From: a virus
Reading direction: 5' to 3' (one strand)
Virus record (IMG/VR): IMGVR_UViG_3300044799_000410
Location: 1 to 59,895 of that record
Length of the DNA: 59,895 nucleotides
Below are positions 48,594 to 57,022 of the stretch, in pieces; positions within the stretch are counted from its first letter, which is position 1, and each line of letters opens with the position of its first letter. The position numbers and the translations under genes are program-made. A model generated the notes under the pieces. It was not told the origin of the DNA, searched no databases, and saw only the letters and a program-made list of their open reading frames with translations.

Positions 48594-49633
48594 TGAACAA
48601 CCAACTTATTCTCCAACAGGGTTACATGAACCAGGGTGACATCCTGGACGTGTCTGCCCTACGCCCTTTCATCAATAAGAAGGGTGAAGCGGTTGTCCAT
48701 AACGGCGAGCGCGAGCGCGTCGTTCACAACGCCCTCCTGCGGCAATACGAATGGGAAACCATTGACGCTGCTGTTTTGGACGTAATGCGCCAACCCATCG
48801 TTGGCATTGCCGACCTGATCGCGGCCGGTCTGACCCGTCCTCTGGGCGGCTTGGGAACACTCACCTCGACCTATGAGCAGTTGAAAGACATGGATGATGC
48901 CGAAGTCACCATGAATATCACTGCCCAGAATGCTAACAAGGACAAGGTGGGCTTCGAGCCTCAATCCATTCCCGTTCCGATCATTTCGAAACCTTTCGAG
49001 ATCGACATCCGTATGCTGGAAGCCTCCCGGAAGATGGGCGAGACCCTGGATGTGACCATGACCCGCGTGGCTACGATCAAGGTACGGGACGCCCTGGAAA
49101 CCATTTTGTTCAATGGTTCGAGCCTCGTGGTCGGAACCATGTCCATCTATGGATACACCACGGCTCCCCACATCGATACCAAGACCGCCGCTGTCTATGG
49201 CGGTGGAGATTTTGGTACGGACACCAACGGTCACAAGACCCTCGTCGGAATGATGGCGGCTCTGGTGGCCAAGGGCTTCAATGGTCCATTCGGTGTCTAT
49301 GTTTCCACCACCCAATATTCTCAGTTGCAGGCATTGACCGGGACAAACAAGTCCGAAACGCAGTTGAGCGTCATCCTGCGCACCCTGGGCACCGCTCAAG
49401 GCGGTACCCTGCAATTCGTCAAGCGCGGTCCGAAACTGGCCGATGGGAAAACCGTCATGGTCCAGTTGACTTCCGAGGTGGTCGATCTGGCCGTTGGCCA
49501 GGATGTTGCAGCCATCTCCTGGGCTGAGTTCGGCGGGATGCTGACGCAGTTCCGGGTTCTGACCGCGGCTGTTCCTCGCATCAAGTTCGATAGCAACAAC
49601 GCCTGCGGCGTCGCCGTCGCGACCGCTTGCTAA
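48593..49633 (+). CDS. Major capsid protein
   Basis: 346 residues from ATG 48593 (TGATG overlap). R-Q-Y-E-W-E-T-I-D-A-A-V near residue 50, a central D-I-R-M-L-E-A-S-R-K and C-terminal beta-rich half fit HK97-fold capsid proteins of the encapsulin/DUF6260-like group. Codons are more GC-rich than most of the genome, as is usual for highly expressed genes. Followed by a hairpin. Confidence 0.8.
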   Translation: MNNQLILQQGYMNQGDILDVSALRPFINKKGEAVVHNGERERVVHNALLRQYEWETIDAAVLDVMRQPIVGIADLIAAGLTRPLGGLGTLTSTYEQLKDMDDAEVTMNITAQNANKDKVGFEPQSIPVPIISKPFEIDIRMLEASRKMGETLDVTMTRVATIKVRDALETILFNGSSLVVGTMSIYGYTTAPHIDTKTAAVYGGGDFGTDTNGHKTLVGMMAALVAKGFNGPFGVYVSTTQYSQLQALTGTNKSETQLSVILRTLGTAQGGTLQFVKRGPKLADGKTVMVQLTSEVVDLAVGQDVAAISWAEFGGMLTQFRVLTAAVPRIKFDSNNACGVAVATAC

Positions 49634-49636
49634 TGG

Positions 49637-49669
49637 ATTGGGCGGGCGCAAGTCCGCCCAATTTCTCTC
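49637..49669 (+). terminator. Hairpin after the capsid gene, weak terminator
   Basis: Nine-bp perfect stem (49637-49645 with 49654-49662) and TTCTCTC. May partly terminate transcripts and raise capsid mRNA relative to downstream tail genes. Confidence 0.6.
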
Positions 49670-50128
49670 ATGCCTTACTGCACCGTTGCCCAAGTTGGAG
49701 ATTTTGCCAGGACATGGGCCAGGAATGGATTGTTCGTAAATCCATCGGGAACTGATCCCGGAACGAACCCGACTTTATCTGCTGTGACGAGTTGGGTTGC
49801 AAACATCTCACATCAGATGGATCTGGCCCTGGCGCAGCATTTTTTGCAGACGCCTATTCCTGTCACCAATCTGACGGCCTATGGAGCCGTATCAATCTAT
49901 GTGGCTCAGGTCGTGGCAGATTTGGTCGCCGCCCATAGGGGTGAGGGCCGTCTGATGGCCGATAAATTTGTTGGAAAAGGCGTCTCCAGGATGGCCGTCA
50001 TCAATGCAGAGATAAACGACTGGATTGAACAGAATGTTGATGGCCTTGTAGCCAGTGGAGTAGCACAGATAGTCAATATTGCCAAGAAATATTCGGTGTC
50101 GGCTGGCTCTTTGTGGAAGTCAACGTGA
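49670..50128 (+). CDS. Head-tail connector protein
   Basis: 152 residues, helical, with Y-C-T-V-A-Q-V at the start and D-x-x-x-A-x-H-R-G-E near 84, as in gp6-type head-tail adaptors. No ribosome site other than the hairpin. Position supports the call. Confidence 0.6.
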   Translation: MPYCTVAQVGDFARTWARNGLFVNPSGTDPGTNPTLSAVTSWVANISHQMDLALAQHFLQTPIPVTNLTAYGAVSIYVAQVVADLVAAHRGEGRLMADKFVGKGVSRMAVINAEINDWIEQNVDGLVASGVAQIVNIAKKYSVSAGSLWKST

Positions 50129-50571
50129 ACATCGTTTCCAATATCCAGGATGCCATTGCCAAGGTAGTCGGATTTGCAACTGCCATCCCGGAAGCATTCG
50201 AGGTTGTTGGCGAGACTGTTGGAATCATACATTCACGAATGGCGGAGGAAGGATCGCCAATCTCCTATCCAGTAGATTGGGATAGCGAGAAACAGAGGGA
50301 AGCCTTTTTCGCTACTGGTGGTTTCGGAAAAGGCATTCCATACCAGCGCCAAGGAGTATATGAGGCTGGATGGAAGGAAGGACAAACTTCTGCCGGTTAC
50401 GAACTGGCGAATGCTCATCCAGCCGGAGCAATCGGCGGGACGCCAGAAGGATGGCAATCTCGAATTCACCGTGGACGTTGGAACAATCTGGCCACGGTAC
50501 TGACAACAGAACTCGGATCCTTGATCGGAAAGTTACTCGATAGATTGGCGTTTGCCTGGAGTTCTGCATGA
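50125..50571 (+). CDS. Neck/tail completion protein
   Basis: 148 residues from GTG 50125, which makes a GTGA overlap and has GGAAG five bases upstream; an in-frame GTG at 50113 is less likely. I-P-Y-Q-R-Q-G-V-Y-E-A-G-W is a phrase typical of gp10-like tail completion proteins. Confidence 0.55.
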   Translation: MNIVSNIQDAIAKVVGFATAIPEAFEVVGETVGIIHSRMAEEGSPISYPVDWDSEKQREAFFATGGFGKGIPYQRQGVYEAGWKEGQTSAGYELANAHPAGAIGGTPEGWQSRIHRGRWNNLATVLTTELGSLIGKLLDRLAFAWSSA

Positions 50572-51047
50572 CCACACCGATACCGAACTTTTACAAAGAA
50601 TGTGAGGATGGCGCAATTGCCCTACTCCAAACCTTGACCACTGACTTCATAAAAAAGTGGCAGGTTTCAAATAATAATGATGCCATTTTATTGGGTGGCG
50701 ATAAATTCGCCATCTTTACTCTAGGTGAATTTGACTTCACTCCTGAGGATAAAGAGGAAGGCAAAACAACCGAGTATGCAGATTGGATCCTCTATTTTGA
50801 TCTAATCCTCCGCTATGGCGAGGCAGATACGGCCAAAACAACTTTCAATGCACTGCGTAATGCCGTTATCTACTCATTCAAAACCAATCAGACACTAAAA
50901 AATACGCCTGGTGTCGAAAAAGTAAAAATCGGTACGAAAGGACCTCTCATGCAACTTCCAGGCAATGTCACCAAACCAGATTTTATTTATCAAACCATGC
51001 GCCTGGAAATCCACCAGTTGGTTTATTTCCTAGGAAGTGATGTATGA
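50568..51047 (+). CDS. Tail terminator-like protein
   Basis: 159 residues, ATGA overlap. Alternating beta and helix with W-I-L-Y-F-D-L-I-L-R-Y and a late F-I-Y-Q-T-M-R-L-E-I, as in proteins that cap tail tubes. Assigned by order and rough fold. Confidence 0.5.
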   Translation: MTTPIPNFYKECEDGAIALLQTLTTDFIKKWQVSNNNDAILLGGDKFAIFTLGEFDFTPEDKEEGKTTEYADWILYFDLILRYGEADTAKTTFNALRNAVIYSFKTNQTLKNTPGVEKVKIGTKGPLMQLPGNVTKPDFIYQTMRLEIHQLVYFLGSDV

Positions 51048-51268
51048 GTGGTCGTAAGAGAAGTTCAAAAGGAAAACTTCCGGTGGGAGCCGTCACAAAG
51101 ACGCTTACACCGATAAAAACAATGAAATGTCCGGTGCATGATTACCCAATCGAGGTGATCAGTGTGCCAGGTCGTCAATATGCAATCTGTAGTTGTCCCG
51201 TTCGAGATAAACATTCCGGGCGGGTAGTTTGGGAGCATTTGGATATTACTCCTCCCAAAAATAGTTGA
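51044..51268 (+). CDS. Small protein in the tail module
   Basis: 74 residues, ATGA overlap. Basic N-terminus; C-P-V-H and C-S-C form a possible zinc site. Unknown. Confidence 0.5.
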   Translation: MSGRKRSSKGKLPVGAVTKTLTPIKTMKCPVHDYPIEVISVPGRQYAICSCPVRDKHSGRVVWEHLDITPPKNS

Positions 51269-51283
51269 AAAGGAGTGTGAATT

Positions 51284-52111
51284 ATGGGCGCAGTCTCTGG
51301 TTTGCAATATGGAGTTGGGGCGCGTTTTGCGGCGATTATCCCCCTGGACGTGGACGGGAAACCGGATTTCACCACCCTCGCGGCGACAAATGCTTATAAC
51401 GGTTTGAACTTCCAGGGTTTCCATAGTTGGGAAGTACCTTCATTGGCTCGCACGAAGATCACCCACATGGATAACGATGGACCTGCCGTGGTGGACTTCC
51501 TGCCTCCAAAGGAAGGTGCGTCGGCCACTCTGAAAATCGGCGTCGATAATCAAGTTGTCAATGCCTTTTTGCAGGGTGTCAAAAAGGTGACTATCGGTGA
51601 AGCGACCGGTGTCCCTTATATCACCGACAAGATGGGATTCGAGCCTACCATTAGTCTTTTCCTGTACCAGCAATCCAAGGACAAGGCTACCCGTCTGCGA
51701 AGGTGGCGTTATGCCACCATTCCTAGTGCCCTGTGCATCCCGGATCCGGGTCCCTTTAACGAGAATGCCCAGGAACGCACTTATCAGTGCGCACTGAACA
51801 AATCCACCAAACAAATCTGGGGCGTGGAACTAACCGAGGCGATTGATGGTTGTCTCGAGGCGGCCTTGTTCGACTGGATGGCCGAGGGAATCCCGACACT
51901 TTTGTTCTGGAACGCGGACGGCATCGAAGATGAATTCCTGTTCGAGGTGGGCGGTGCAGCGGTGGCAGCCCTCTCCACGGCGAAGATCACTGTATGGGAT
52001 TGGGACGCCGGCACGCCCATCACCAGTGGCATCACCAAGACGACTGCCAAGATTACCTTTTCCTATCCTCCCACGACCGGGCATGTAATCGTCGCCCTGA
52101 TTGAGCGATAA
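51284..52111 (+). CDS. Major tail (tube) protein
   Basis: 275 residues, strong AAAAGGAG ribosome site, GC-rich codons. Beta-rich with a G-F-H-S-W-E-V-P and D-F-L-P-P-K-E-G pattern, position before the chaperone frameshift pair and tape measure; all fit the tail tube protein. Confidence 0.7.
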   Translation: MGAVSGLQYGVGARFAAIIPLDVDGKPDFTTLAATNAYNGLNFQGFHSWEVPSLARTKITHMDNDGPAVVDFLPPKEGASATLKIGVDNQVVNAFLQGVKKVTIGEATGVPYITDKMGFEPTISLFLYQQSKDKATRLRRWRYATIPSALCIPDPGPFNENAQERTYQCALNKSTKQIWGVELTEAIDGCLEAALFDWMAEGIPTLLFWNADGIEDEFLFEVGGAAVAALSTAKITVWDWDAGTPITSGITKTTAKITFSYPPTTGHVIVALIER

Positions 52112-52128
52112 CAGAATCGAGATATTGA

Positions 52129-52518
52129 ATGGAACTAAAAACTGCCGTGGTTACCTTCCGTGATGGCAGGAAATTGACCATCACGGAAGAAAATTGGCCT
52201 ATTGCTGCAAGAAAAGCAGAATTGGAATCCCTGGCCGATAAAACGCCAAATCCAGATGCTCAACGTTATCTGTTCGACCGAATGGCCTATCCTATGTTGG
52301 CTGCGGCAGCCTCGGGCGATGTCCCAACCGCAGAAGAAGCCTATCTTATGCCGACTATAGAACTCGATAAATGGCACAAGGCGGTCGAGGAAATAAATCC
52401 GCAATGGATCGCACAATTCGACGCGCAGAAGGTAGCCTTGGAAAAGATGAACAAGGTAGAGGCTAAAAAAACACTCAAAAAAAAAGGGAAGAAGCGGATG
52501 AAGTCTACGACCGGCTAA
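52129..52518 (+). CDS. Tail assembly chaperone (gpG-like)
   Basis: 129 residues, ending in a Lys-rich tail. Followed by a -1 frame extension reached through a run of nine A. Like lambda gpG it probably binds the tape measure and tube protein during tail assembly. Confidence 0.7.
   Translation: MELKTAVVTFRDGRKLTITEENWPIAARKAELESLADKTPNPDAQRYLFDRMAYPMLAAAASGDVPTAEEAYLMPTIELDKWHKAVEEINPQWIAQFDAQKVALEKMNKVEAKKTLKKKGKKRMKSTTG
52479..52485 (+). other. Programmed -1 frameshift site
   Basis: A-AAA-AAA in frame of the gpG-like gene, inside nine A followed by GGG. The -1 frame is open from here to 52772, giving a fused product of about 214 residues, as in lambda gpG-T. Confidence 0.75.
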
Positions 52519-52772
52519 TCCGCATGGTCGAGGGCGGGGATGAGGAAAACCTGCCCGATACACTCGATCTTACACTTGGGGAGATAGATAAGTATTGGGG
52601 ACATTGGTTACTCTGGCGTGCAACTGGACGCCGGGTAGATTATGATCATGCCCTATCGAATTTTCCTAAAGCCCTGTGGGATGTCTTTTTCTTACTTGAC
52701 AAACTACTTGGCATCATCGAGAAACAGAAGTTGAAACAGGAACAGGAACAGGATCAGACAAGCGATGGGTGA
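52485..52772 (+). CDS. Tail assembly chaperone C-terminal part (gpT-like), read by -1 shift
   Basis: 95 codons in the -1 frame, directly reachable from the slip site; an internal ATG at 52524 could give 82 residues alone but has no ribosome site. Trp/Tyr-rich helical with D-Y-D-H-A-L and a Gln/Glu-rich end. Overlaps the tape measure start by 8 bases. Confidence 0.7.
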   Translation, partial: REEADEVYDRLIRMVEGGDEENLPDTLDLTLGEIDKYWGHWLLWRATGRRVDYDHALSNFPKALWDVFFLLDKLLGIIEKQKLKQEQEQDQTSDG

Positions 52773-55548
52773 TAACTTCGATGTTCTCATCAGATTCCTG
52801 ACCAGTTATGAAGGCAAAGGCGCGCAACAGGCCATTGCCGATCTGAACGCTGTTAATCAGGCCCAGGGGGGCACAACTGCCAAATCAACCGATACTACTG
52901 CTGCATCCTTGCAGAATCTGCGTACACAGGTGCAAGGTGTTTCGACAGACACGAAAGTTGTTGTCGACCAATTCCAACAACTGAGAGACCTGGGATCAAC
53001 AATGGGGGCTGGAGGAGAAAAGGTAATCATCCCTCCGGTCGATTCTGCTTCATGGGAGAGATTCAATCAAATAACTGGACAAACTGTCGACCAACTCCAA
53101 TCATTACGACAGACTGGGGGTGAGTTCAAAGGTTTCACCGATGCAACCGAATTTGCTAATCAGAGTCTAGACGAACTCAACGCAAGATTTGAGAAGTTTG
53201 GACTGACTGGACAAGATGCGGGAGAAAAGGCAGCAAAAGGTCTGAACGTTATGGCCGAGACTTATCCCCATGCTGCCGCAGAAATAGATGCCCTAAATGA
53301 GGCCTTTCAACGCAGTCCAGCTCTGATCGAAAAACAGCAAAGGGCCGCTGTACAATCTGCCATCTCGCAACAGTGGGAATATCGCCGTCTGCAATATGCC
53401 GGACGTGCCATGACAGAAATCGCACAGACGTTCTTTGTGCCGTCTGTGGCGGTCCTTACAGGGGCGGTAGCATGGGCGCAGAACTATGTCAAGAACGCGA
53501 CAACGGCTAATCAGATTACAAGAGATTGGAAAAGCACGACAGACAGCCTGACATATTCGCAATCTCGCGTCGGAGCAGTCTTGGCAGAGGTCGAATTACC
53601 TGCCTTGCAGGAAATGGCCCGACTTTCAAACGCGGCGGCAGGATTTATCGAGAAGAATCCAGATCTTGTAAAAGGTGTGCTAACTGGTGCGGGAGTGGTA
53701 GCGGCGATTTCGGGAATGGCGCTTTTAGCAGCCAAGGGGATTAGATTGTATGCAGATGTTGGATATATTACGGCCACCAATGAGTTTTTCGCAGCACAGG
53801 CAGGATTTGGTATAAGTGTTCATGAATTCACCGCGGCTGTTGCGGCCAATAAGGGAATACCAACAGCCATACCGGTGGGGGGAACCGCGGCTGCGGTCGG
53901 CGGAGCAAGTCTAATATCGGTTCTCAGTACATTGCTGGCGGTTGTCGGTGGAATCGTTGCTGGCGGCGCAATCTATAATGCCATCAAGCCGACTGGTGCC
54001 CCAACTGCCCAACAAACTGCTGCTATGGCTGGAGTATTGTCGTCTGAGGGAGCCTATCAACTCATTCTAAAACATCTTGGGAAATTTGGCGAAGGAATAA
54101 ATGACGTTAATAAAATTATCAACAGTGTAGTTCTTGGCTGGACAGGAATAAAAGTTAATTGGGGGGCTGGGGCAGGAGCCGGAGCGATTCCCGCCGTTCC
54201 GTTTGAGCAAAAATCCTGGTTTCAAGATGCACTCAAGGCATGGCAGGATTATAGTACGCAAGTCACCTCTGCGACTACATCCTATAATAAACAACGTTTA
54301 TCGATAGAAATCAATTATGAAAAGCAACGCACGGAAACAGTTGCGAATTATGCCAAGCAAAGGGCTCAATCAGAGGCAAGTTACCAACTCGGTGTTTCAA
54401 GGTCATGGCGTGATTATTTGCAGAACGAAGGGGATATTGAACGGAAGTATTATGCAGATAGAACAAGGGCCGCCGCGGATACCGCCGAGGAACTTCTCAG
54501 AGCACAACAAGATAATCAACTCAGGTTGCAGCAAGCGTTAGAAGCCAATGCAACTGCCATGCAGGGATCACTGGAACAGCGCAATGCGCAAGCCTTGATA
54601 AAAGAGTACCAATTAAACGCTAGCCTGTTAGCCGCCGCCGCCGAGTATGGGACAGCGGCTTTGCGTGCTGAAGAAGATCACCAGATCGAAATGGCACGTG
54701 ATTTAGAGGACCACGAGAACAGGCAAAAAGATTTGCTGGAAACGCGCGACGGCCTAGCAATGATACGCGAGGACGAGCAGTACGAACTGGCACGAAAACG
54801 CAAAGAAGAAGATTATTTACTTGCATCAGAACGTCGCGACACAGACGCCGCAATAGCCGCACGAGATCGGGAGATTCAATTTGCCGAAGAGCGTGCTCAA
54901 CGTGCACGCGATTTCCAACAGAAAATGGCTGATAATGCAGTAGATCACGATACCGAGATGGCACAGGCTGCTGCTAACGAAGCAGATACCTTAGCAAAAC
55001 AACAAGCCGATTACAATGATCAAGAGAAGGCGCTCGCCGATTCTTATCACGAGCAACTTTCCACTTTGGAAAGATCTTTTAGGGACAGATTGAACACGAT
55101 TGATCAAGCCATCCTGGGCGATTATGCTGCGGTTCAGGCTACGGTAGCCAAAATGACTGCGGATTTCAGAGCATGGTTGATCACAATGGGATCTTCGCTT
55201 TTTACTAATGTACCTGTTCCAGCAAAGGATAGTGGCGGACCTATGTATCCTGGAAAAACCTACATCAATACCAGTGGAAAACTTGAATGGGCACTAAACC
55301 CCGCCGATACCGCCAGAATGATTTCGGGCGGTGGATCTGCCTACCGTTTTGCAGAACAATCTATCGGTGGCCAGTTATTTCAAGATCGCGTGCTCGCCGC
55401 CATGCTCAATATGAATAATCGAAGCAACCAATATTTAGACAATCGTATTCTCAAGTTTTATAATGTTCCTGAGGAATTGCGCGAAGCGATCAGACGTGAT
55501 GTGCATACTATCACACTGGAAGCTGTGAAAGAGGCGATGGAATCATGA
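52765..55548 (+). CDS. Tape measure protein
   Basis: 927 residues. Long helical Gln/Ala-rich regions, two hydrophobic segments (about 300-325 and 375-402), and coiled-coil Glu/Arg-rich repeats from about 490 to 790, as in siphovirus tape measures. At about 1.5 Angstrom per residue a tail near 140 nm is expected. The C-terminal 130 residues are a separate domain. Confidence 0.85.
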   Translation: MGDNFDVLIRFLTSYEGKGAQQAIADLNAVNQAQGGTTAKSTDTTAASLQNLRTQVQGVSTDTKVVVDQFQQLRDLGSTMGAGGEKVIIPPVDSASWERFNQITGQTVDQLQSLRQTGGEFKGFTDATEFANQSLDELNARFEKFGLTGQDAGEKAAKGLNVMAETYPHAAAEIDALNEAFQRSPALIEKQQRAAVQSAISQQWEYRRLQYAGRAMTEIAQTFFVPSVAVLTGAVAWAQNYVKNATTANQITRDWKSTTDSLTYSQSRVGAVLAEVELPALQEMARLSNAAAGFIEKNPDLVKGVLTGAGVVAAISGMALLAAKGIRLYADVGYITATNEFFAAQAGFGISVHEFTAAVAANKGIPTAIPVGGTAAAVGGASLISVLSTLLAVVGGIVAGGAIYNAIKPTGAPTAQQTAAMAGVLSSEGAYQLILKHLGKFGEGINDVNKIINSVVLGWTGIKVNWGAGAGAGAIPAVPFEQKSWFQDALKAWQDYSTQVTSATTSYNKQRLSIEINYEKQRTETVANYAKQRAQSEASYQLGVSRSWRDYLQNEGDIERKYYADRTRAAADTAEELLRAQQDNQLRLQQALEANATAMQGSLEQRNAQALIKEYQLNASLLAAAAEYGTAALRAEEDHQIEMARDLEDHENRQKDLLETRDGLAMIREDEQYELARKRKEEDYLLASERRDTDAAIAARDREIQFAEERAQRARDFQQKMADNAVDHDTEMAQAAANEADTLAKQQADYNDQEKALADSYHEQLSTLERSFRDRLNTIDQAILGDYAAVQATVAKMTADFRAWLITMGSSLFTNVPVPAKDSGGPMYPGKTYINTSGKLEWALNPADTARMISGGGSAYRFAEQSIGGQLFQDRVLAAMLNMNNRSNQYLDNRILKFYNVPEELREAIRRDVHTITLEAVKEAMES

Positions 55549-56027
55549 CAACTCGGTTTGGTTTTGAGATAGGCACCACTATTGCCGGCATGATTAACTT
55601 GGAGGAACTCACAATCGATGGAGGAGATGAAGGAATTTTTGCCTCACCTGTTACACCACCCAAATCCACTTTCTCTCCCTATGTAGAAGTAATAGAATTG
55701 GCAGATGGCAGTATGAGAGGGCGAGGCGCAGCGATTGCTTCCTGGCATTGGGATGTGATCCCCCGGACACAACGTGATCGACTACGAATGTTCTGCCCTG
55801 CGCCGGCCGTTTCTTCATCCGTCTACATCCGCACCTACACCAAGGACAATGCCCAAGAACTGAAATTATTCCATTGTAAAATGATCTGGCCTGTCACTGA
55901 TGAGGAAAGAAATGCTACCAGGGCCGTTGATTTCACCATCGAATTCAAACAACTTACCGGGTGTGATGGTCTATTGGACGTGACTCTCGGTACGCTTACA
56001 TTGGTCGGCACCGGGACTGTCGTATAA
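55545..56027 (+). CDS. Distal tail-like protein
   Basis: 160 residues, ATGA overlap with the tape measure. Beta-rich, with a W-H-W-D-V-I-P segment. Position after the tape measure suggests a distal tail or tail-hub protein. Family not recognised. Confidence 0.5.
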   Translation: MTTRFGFEIGTTIAGMINLEELTIDGGDEGIFASPVTPPKSTFSPYVEVIELADGSMRGRGAAIASWHWDVIPRTQRDRLRMFCPAPAVSSSVYIRTYTKDNAQELKLFHCKMIWPVTDEERNATRAVDFTIEFKQLTGCDGLLDVTLGTLTLVGTGTVV

Positions 56028-56037
56028 GGAGTCTCAA

Positions 56038-56616
56038 ATGGCTATTCCTACAAGTTTTATTCCCGAATATCCTGGCACGCGTTACGGAAGACTTATTATT
56101 ATTCGACGCGCAGAAAATATTGCTAGAGATAAGAGTATTCAAGCTGCATGGTTGTGTCAATGTGATTGTGGTAATCAAACTATCGTACGCGGACGCCAAT
56201 TGCGGTCAGGAAAAACTAAAAGTTGTGGATGTTTGAGAGATGAACGAGCCAGAGAAATGAATTCATTACCAAAAGGAATTTGTGGCCGCAATAGAGCAAT
56301 TTCCGTAATGCGAGCCAATGCTAAGAAGCGTGGGCATAAATGGGAACTAACCGACGAGCAAGTAATAACACTGATGGTCAAAGATTGCTATTATTGTGGA
56401 GCCAAACCATCATCAGTATCAAAGGGTACGAATGGAAATTTTATTTATAATGGCCTTGATCGGGTAGATAATAATGGTGGTTATACAACCGACAATATAG
56501 TGCCTTGCTGCATTTCATGCAACGAATCTAAGCGTACAAAAAGTGTAGGAGAATTTTTGGATTTGGTTGAAAGAATTTATATCCATTCGATATTGAAACG
56601 CAAAAAGGAAATCTAA
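56038..56616 (+). CDS. HNH endonuclease inserted in the tail module
   Basis: 192 residues, AAGGAG upstream. N-terminal zinc-like C-Q-C-D-C-G and C-G-C-L region, then C-Y-Y-C-G, L-D-R-V-D-N-N-G-G-Y and N-I-V-P-C-C-I-S-C-N-E-S-K, an HNH domain. AT-rich and lies between two virion genes, so probably a homing endonuclease. Confidence 0.8.
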   Translation: MAIPTSFIPEYPGTRYGRLIIIRRAENIARDKSIQAAWLCQCDCGNQTIVRGRQLRSGKTKSCGCLRDERAREMNSLPKGICGRNRAISVMRANAKKRGHKWELTDEQVITLMVKDCYYCGAKPSSVSKGTNGNFIYNGLDRVDNNGGYTTDNIVPCCISCNESKRTKSVGEFLDLVERIYIHSILKRKKEI

Positions 56617-56617
56617 A

Positions 56618-57022
56618 ATGACTTTACAACTCTCAACATTAGTACGAAATGCCAGGTTGAACGCAATCGAAACCGTCATCGGCGCTTCTGCCAAACTCGC
56701 TATCCGCACCGGTGCGCAACCGGCCAACTGTGCGGCTGCCAATTCGGGAAGTTTGCTAGCTACAATAACCCTTCCTGCCGATTGGATGGACGCAGCCGCA
56801 TCAGGCTCCAAAGCGAAATTAGGCACGTGGGAAGTGGTGGCAACAGGTGCTGGCATCGCTGCTCATTGGCGTCTATATGCCAACAATGGCACCACCTGCC
56901 ATGCACAGGGCACCGTCACGGTGACTGGTGGAGACGGAGACCTGACCCTGAACGACATTACCATCGAGATCGGTCAGACAGTCACGATTACTGGATCTAC
57001 TTTAACTGATTCGAACGCATGA
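56618..57022 (+). CDS. Virion-associated protein
   Basis: 134 residues, AAGGAAAT upstream, GC-rich codons. Begins T-L-Q-L-S-T-L-V-R-N-A-R and has an Ala/Gly/Thr-rich beta C-terminus. Stop overlaps the next start (ATGA). Likely part of the tail tip. Confidence 0.55.
   Translation: MTLQLSTLVRNARLNAIETVIGASAKLAIRTGAQPANCAAANSGSLLATITLPADWMDAAASGSKAKLGTWEVVATGAGIAAHWRLYANNGTTCHAQGTVTVTGGDGDLTLNDITIEIGQTVTITGSTLTDSNA

Noticed and set aside
48659-49693. 344-codon open frame antisense to the capsid gene
   Set aside because: It mirrors a GC-rich coding gene with well-supported start, function and neighbours; composition is that of a shadow frame.
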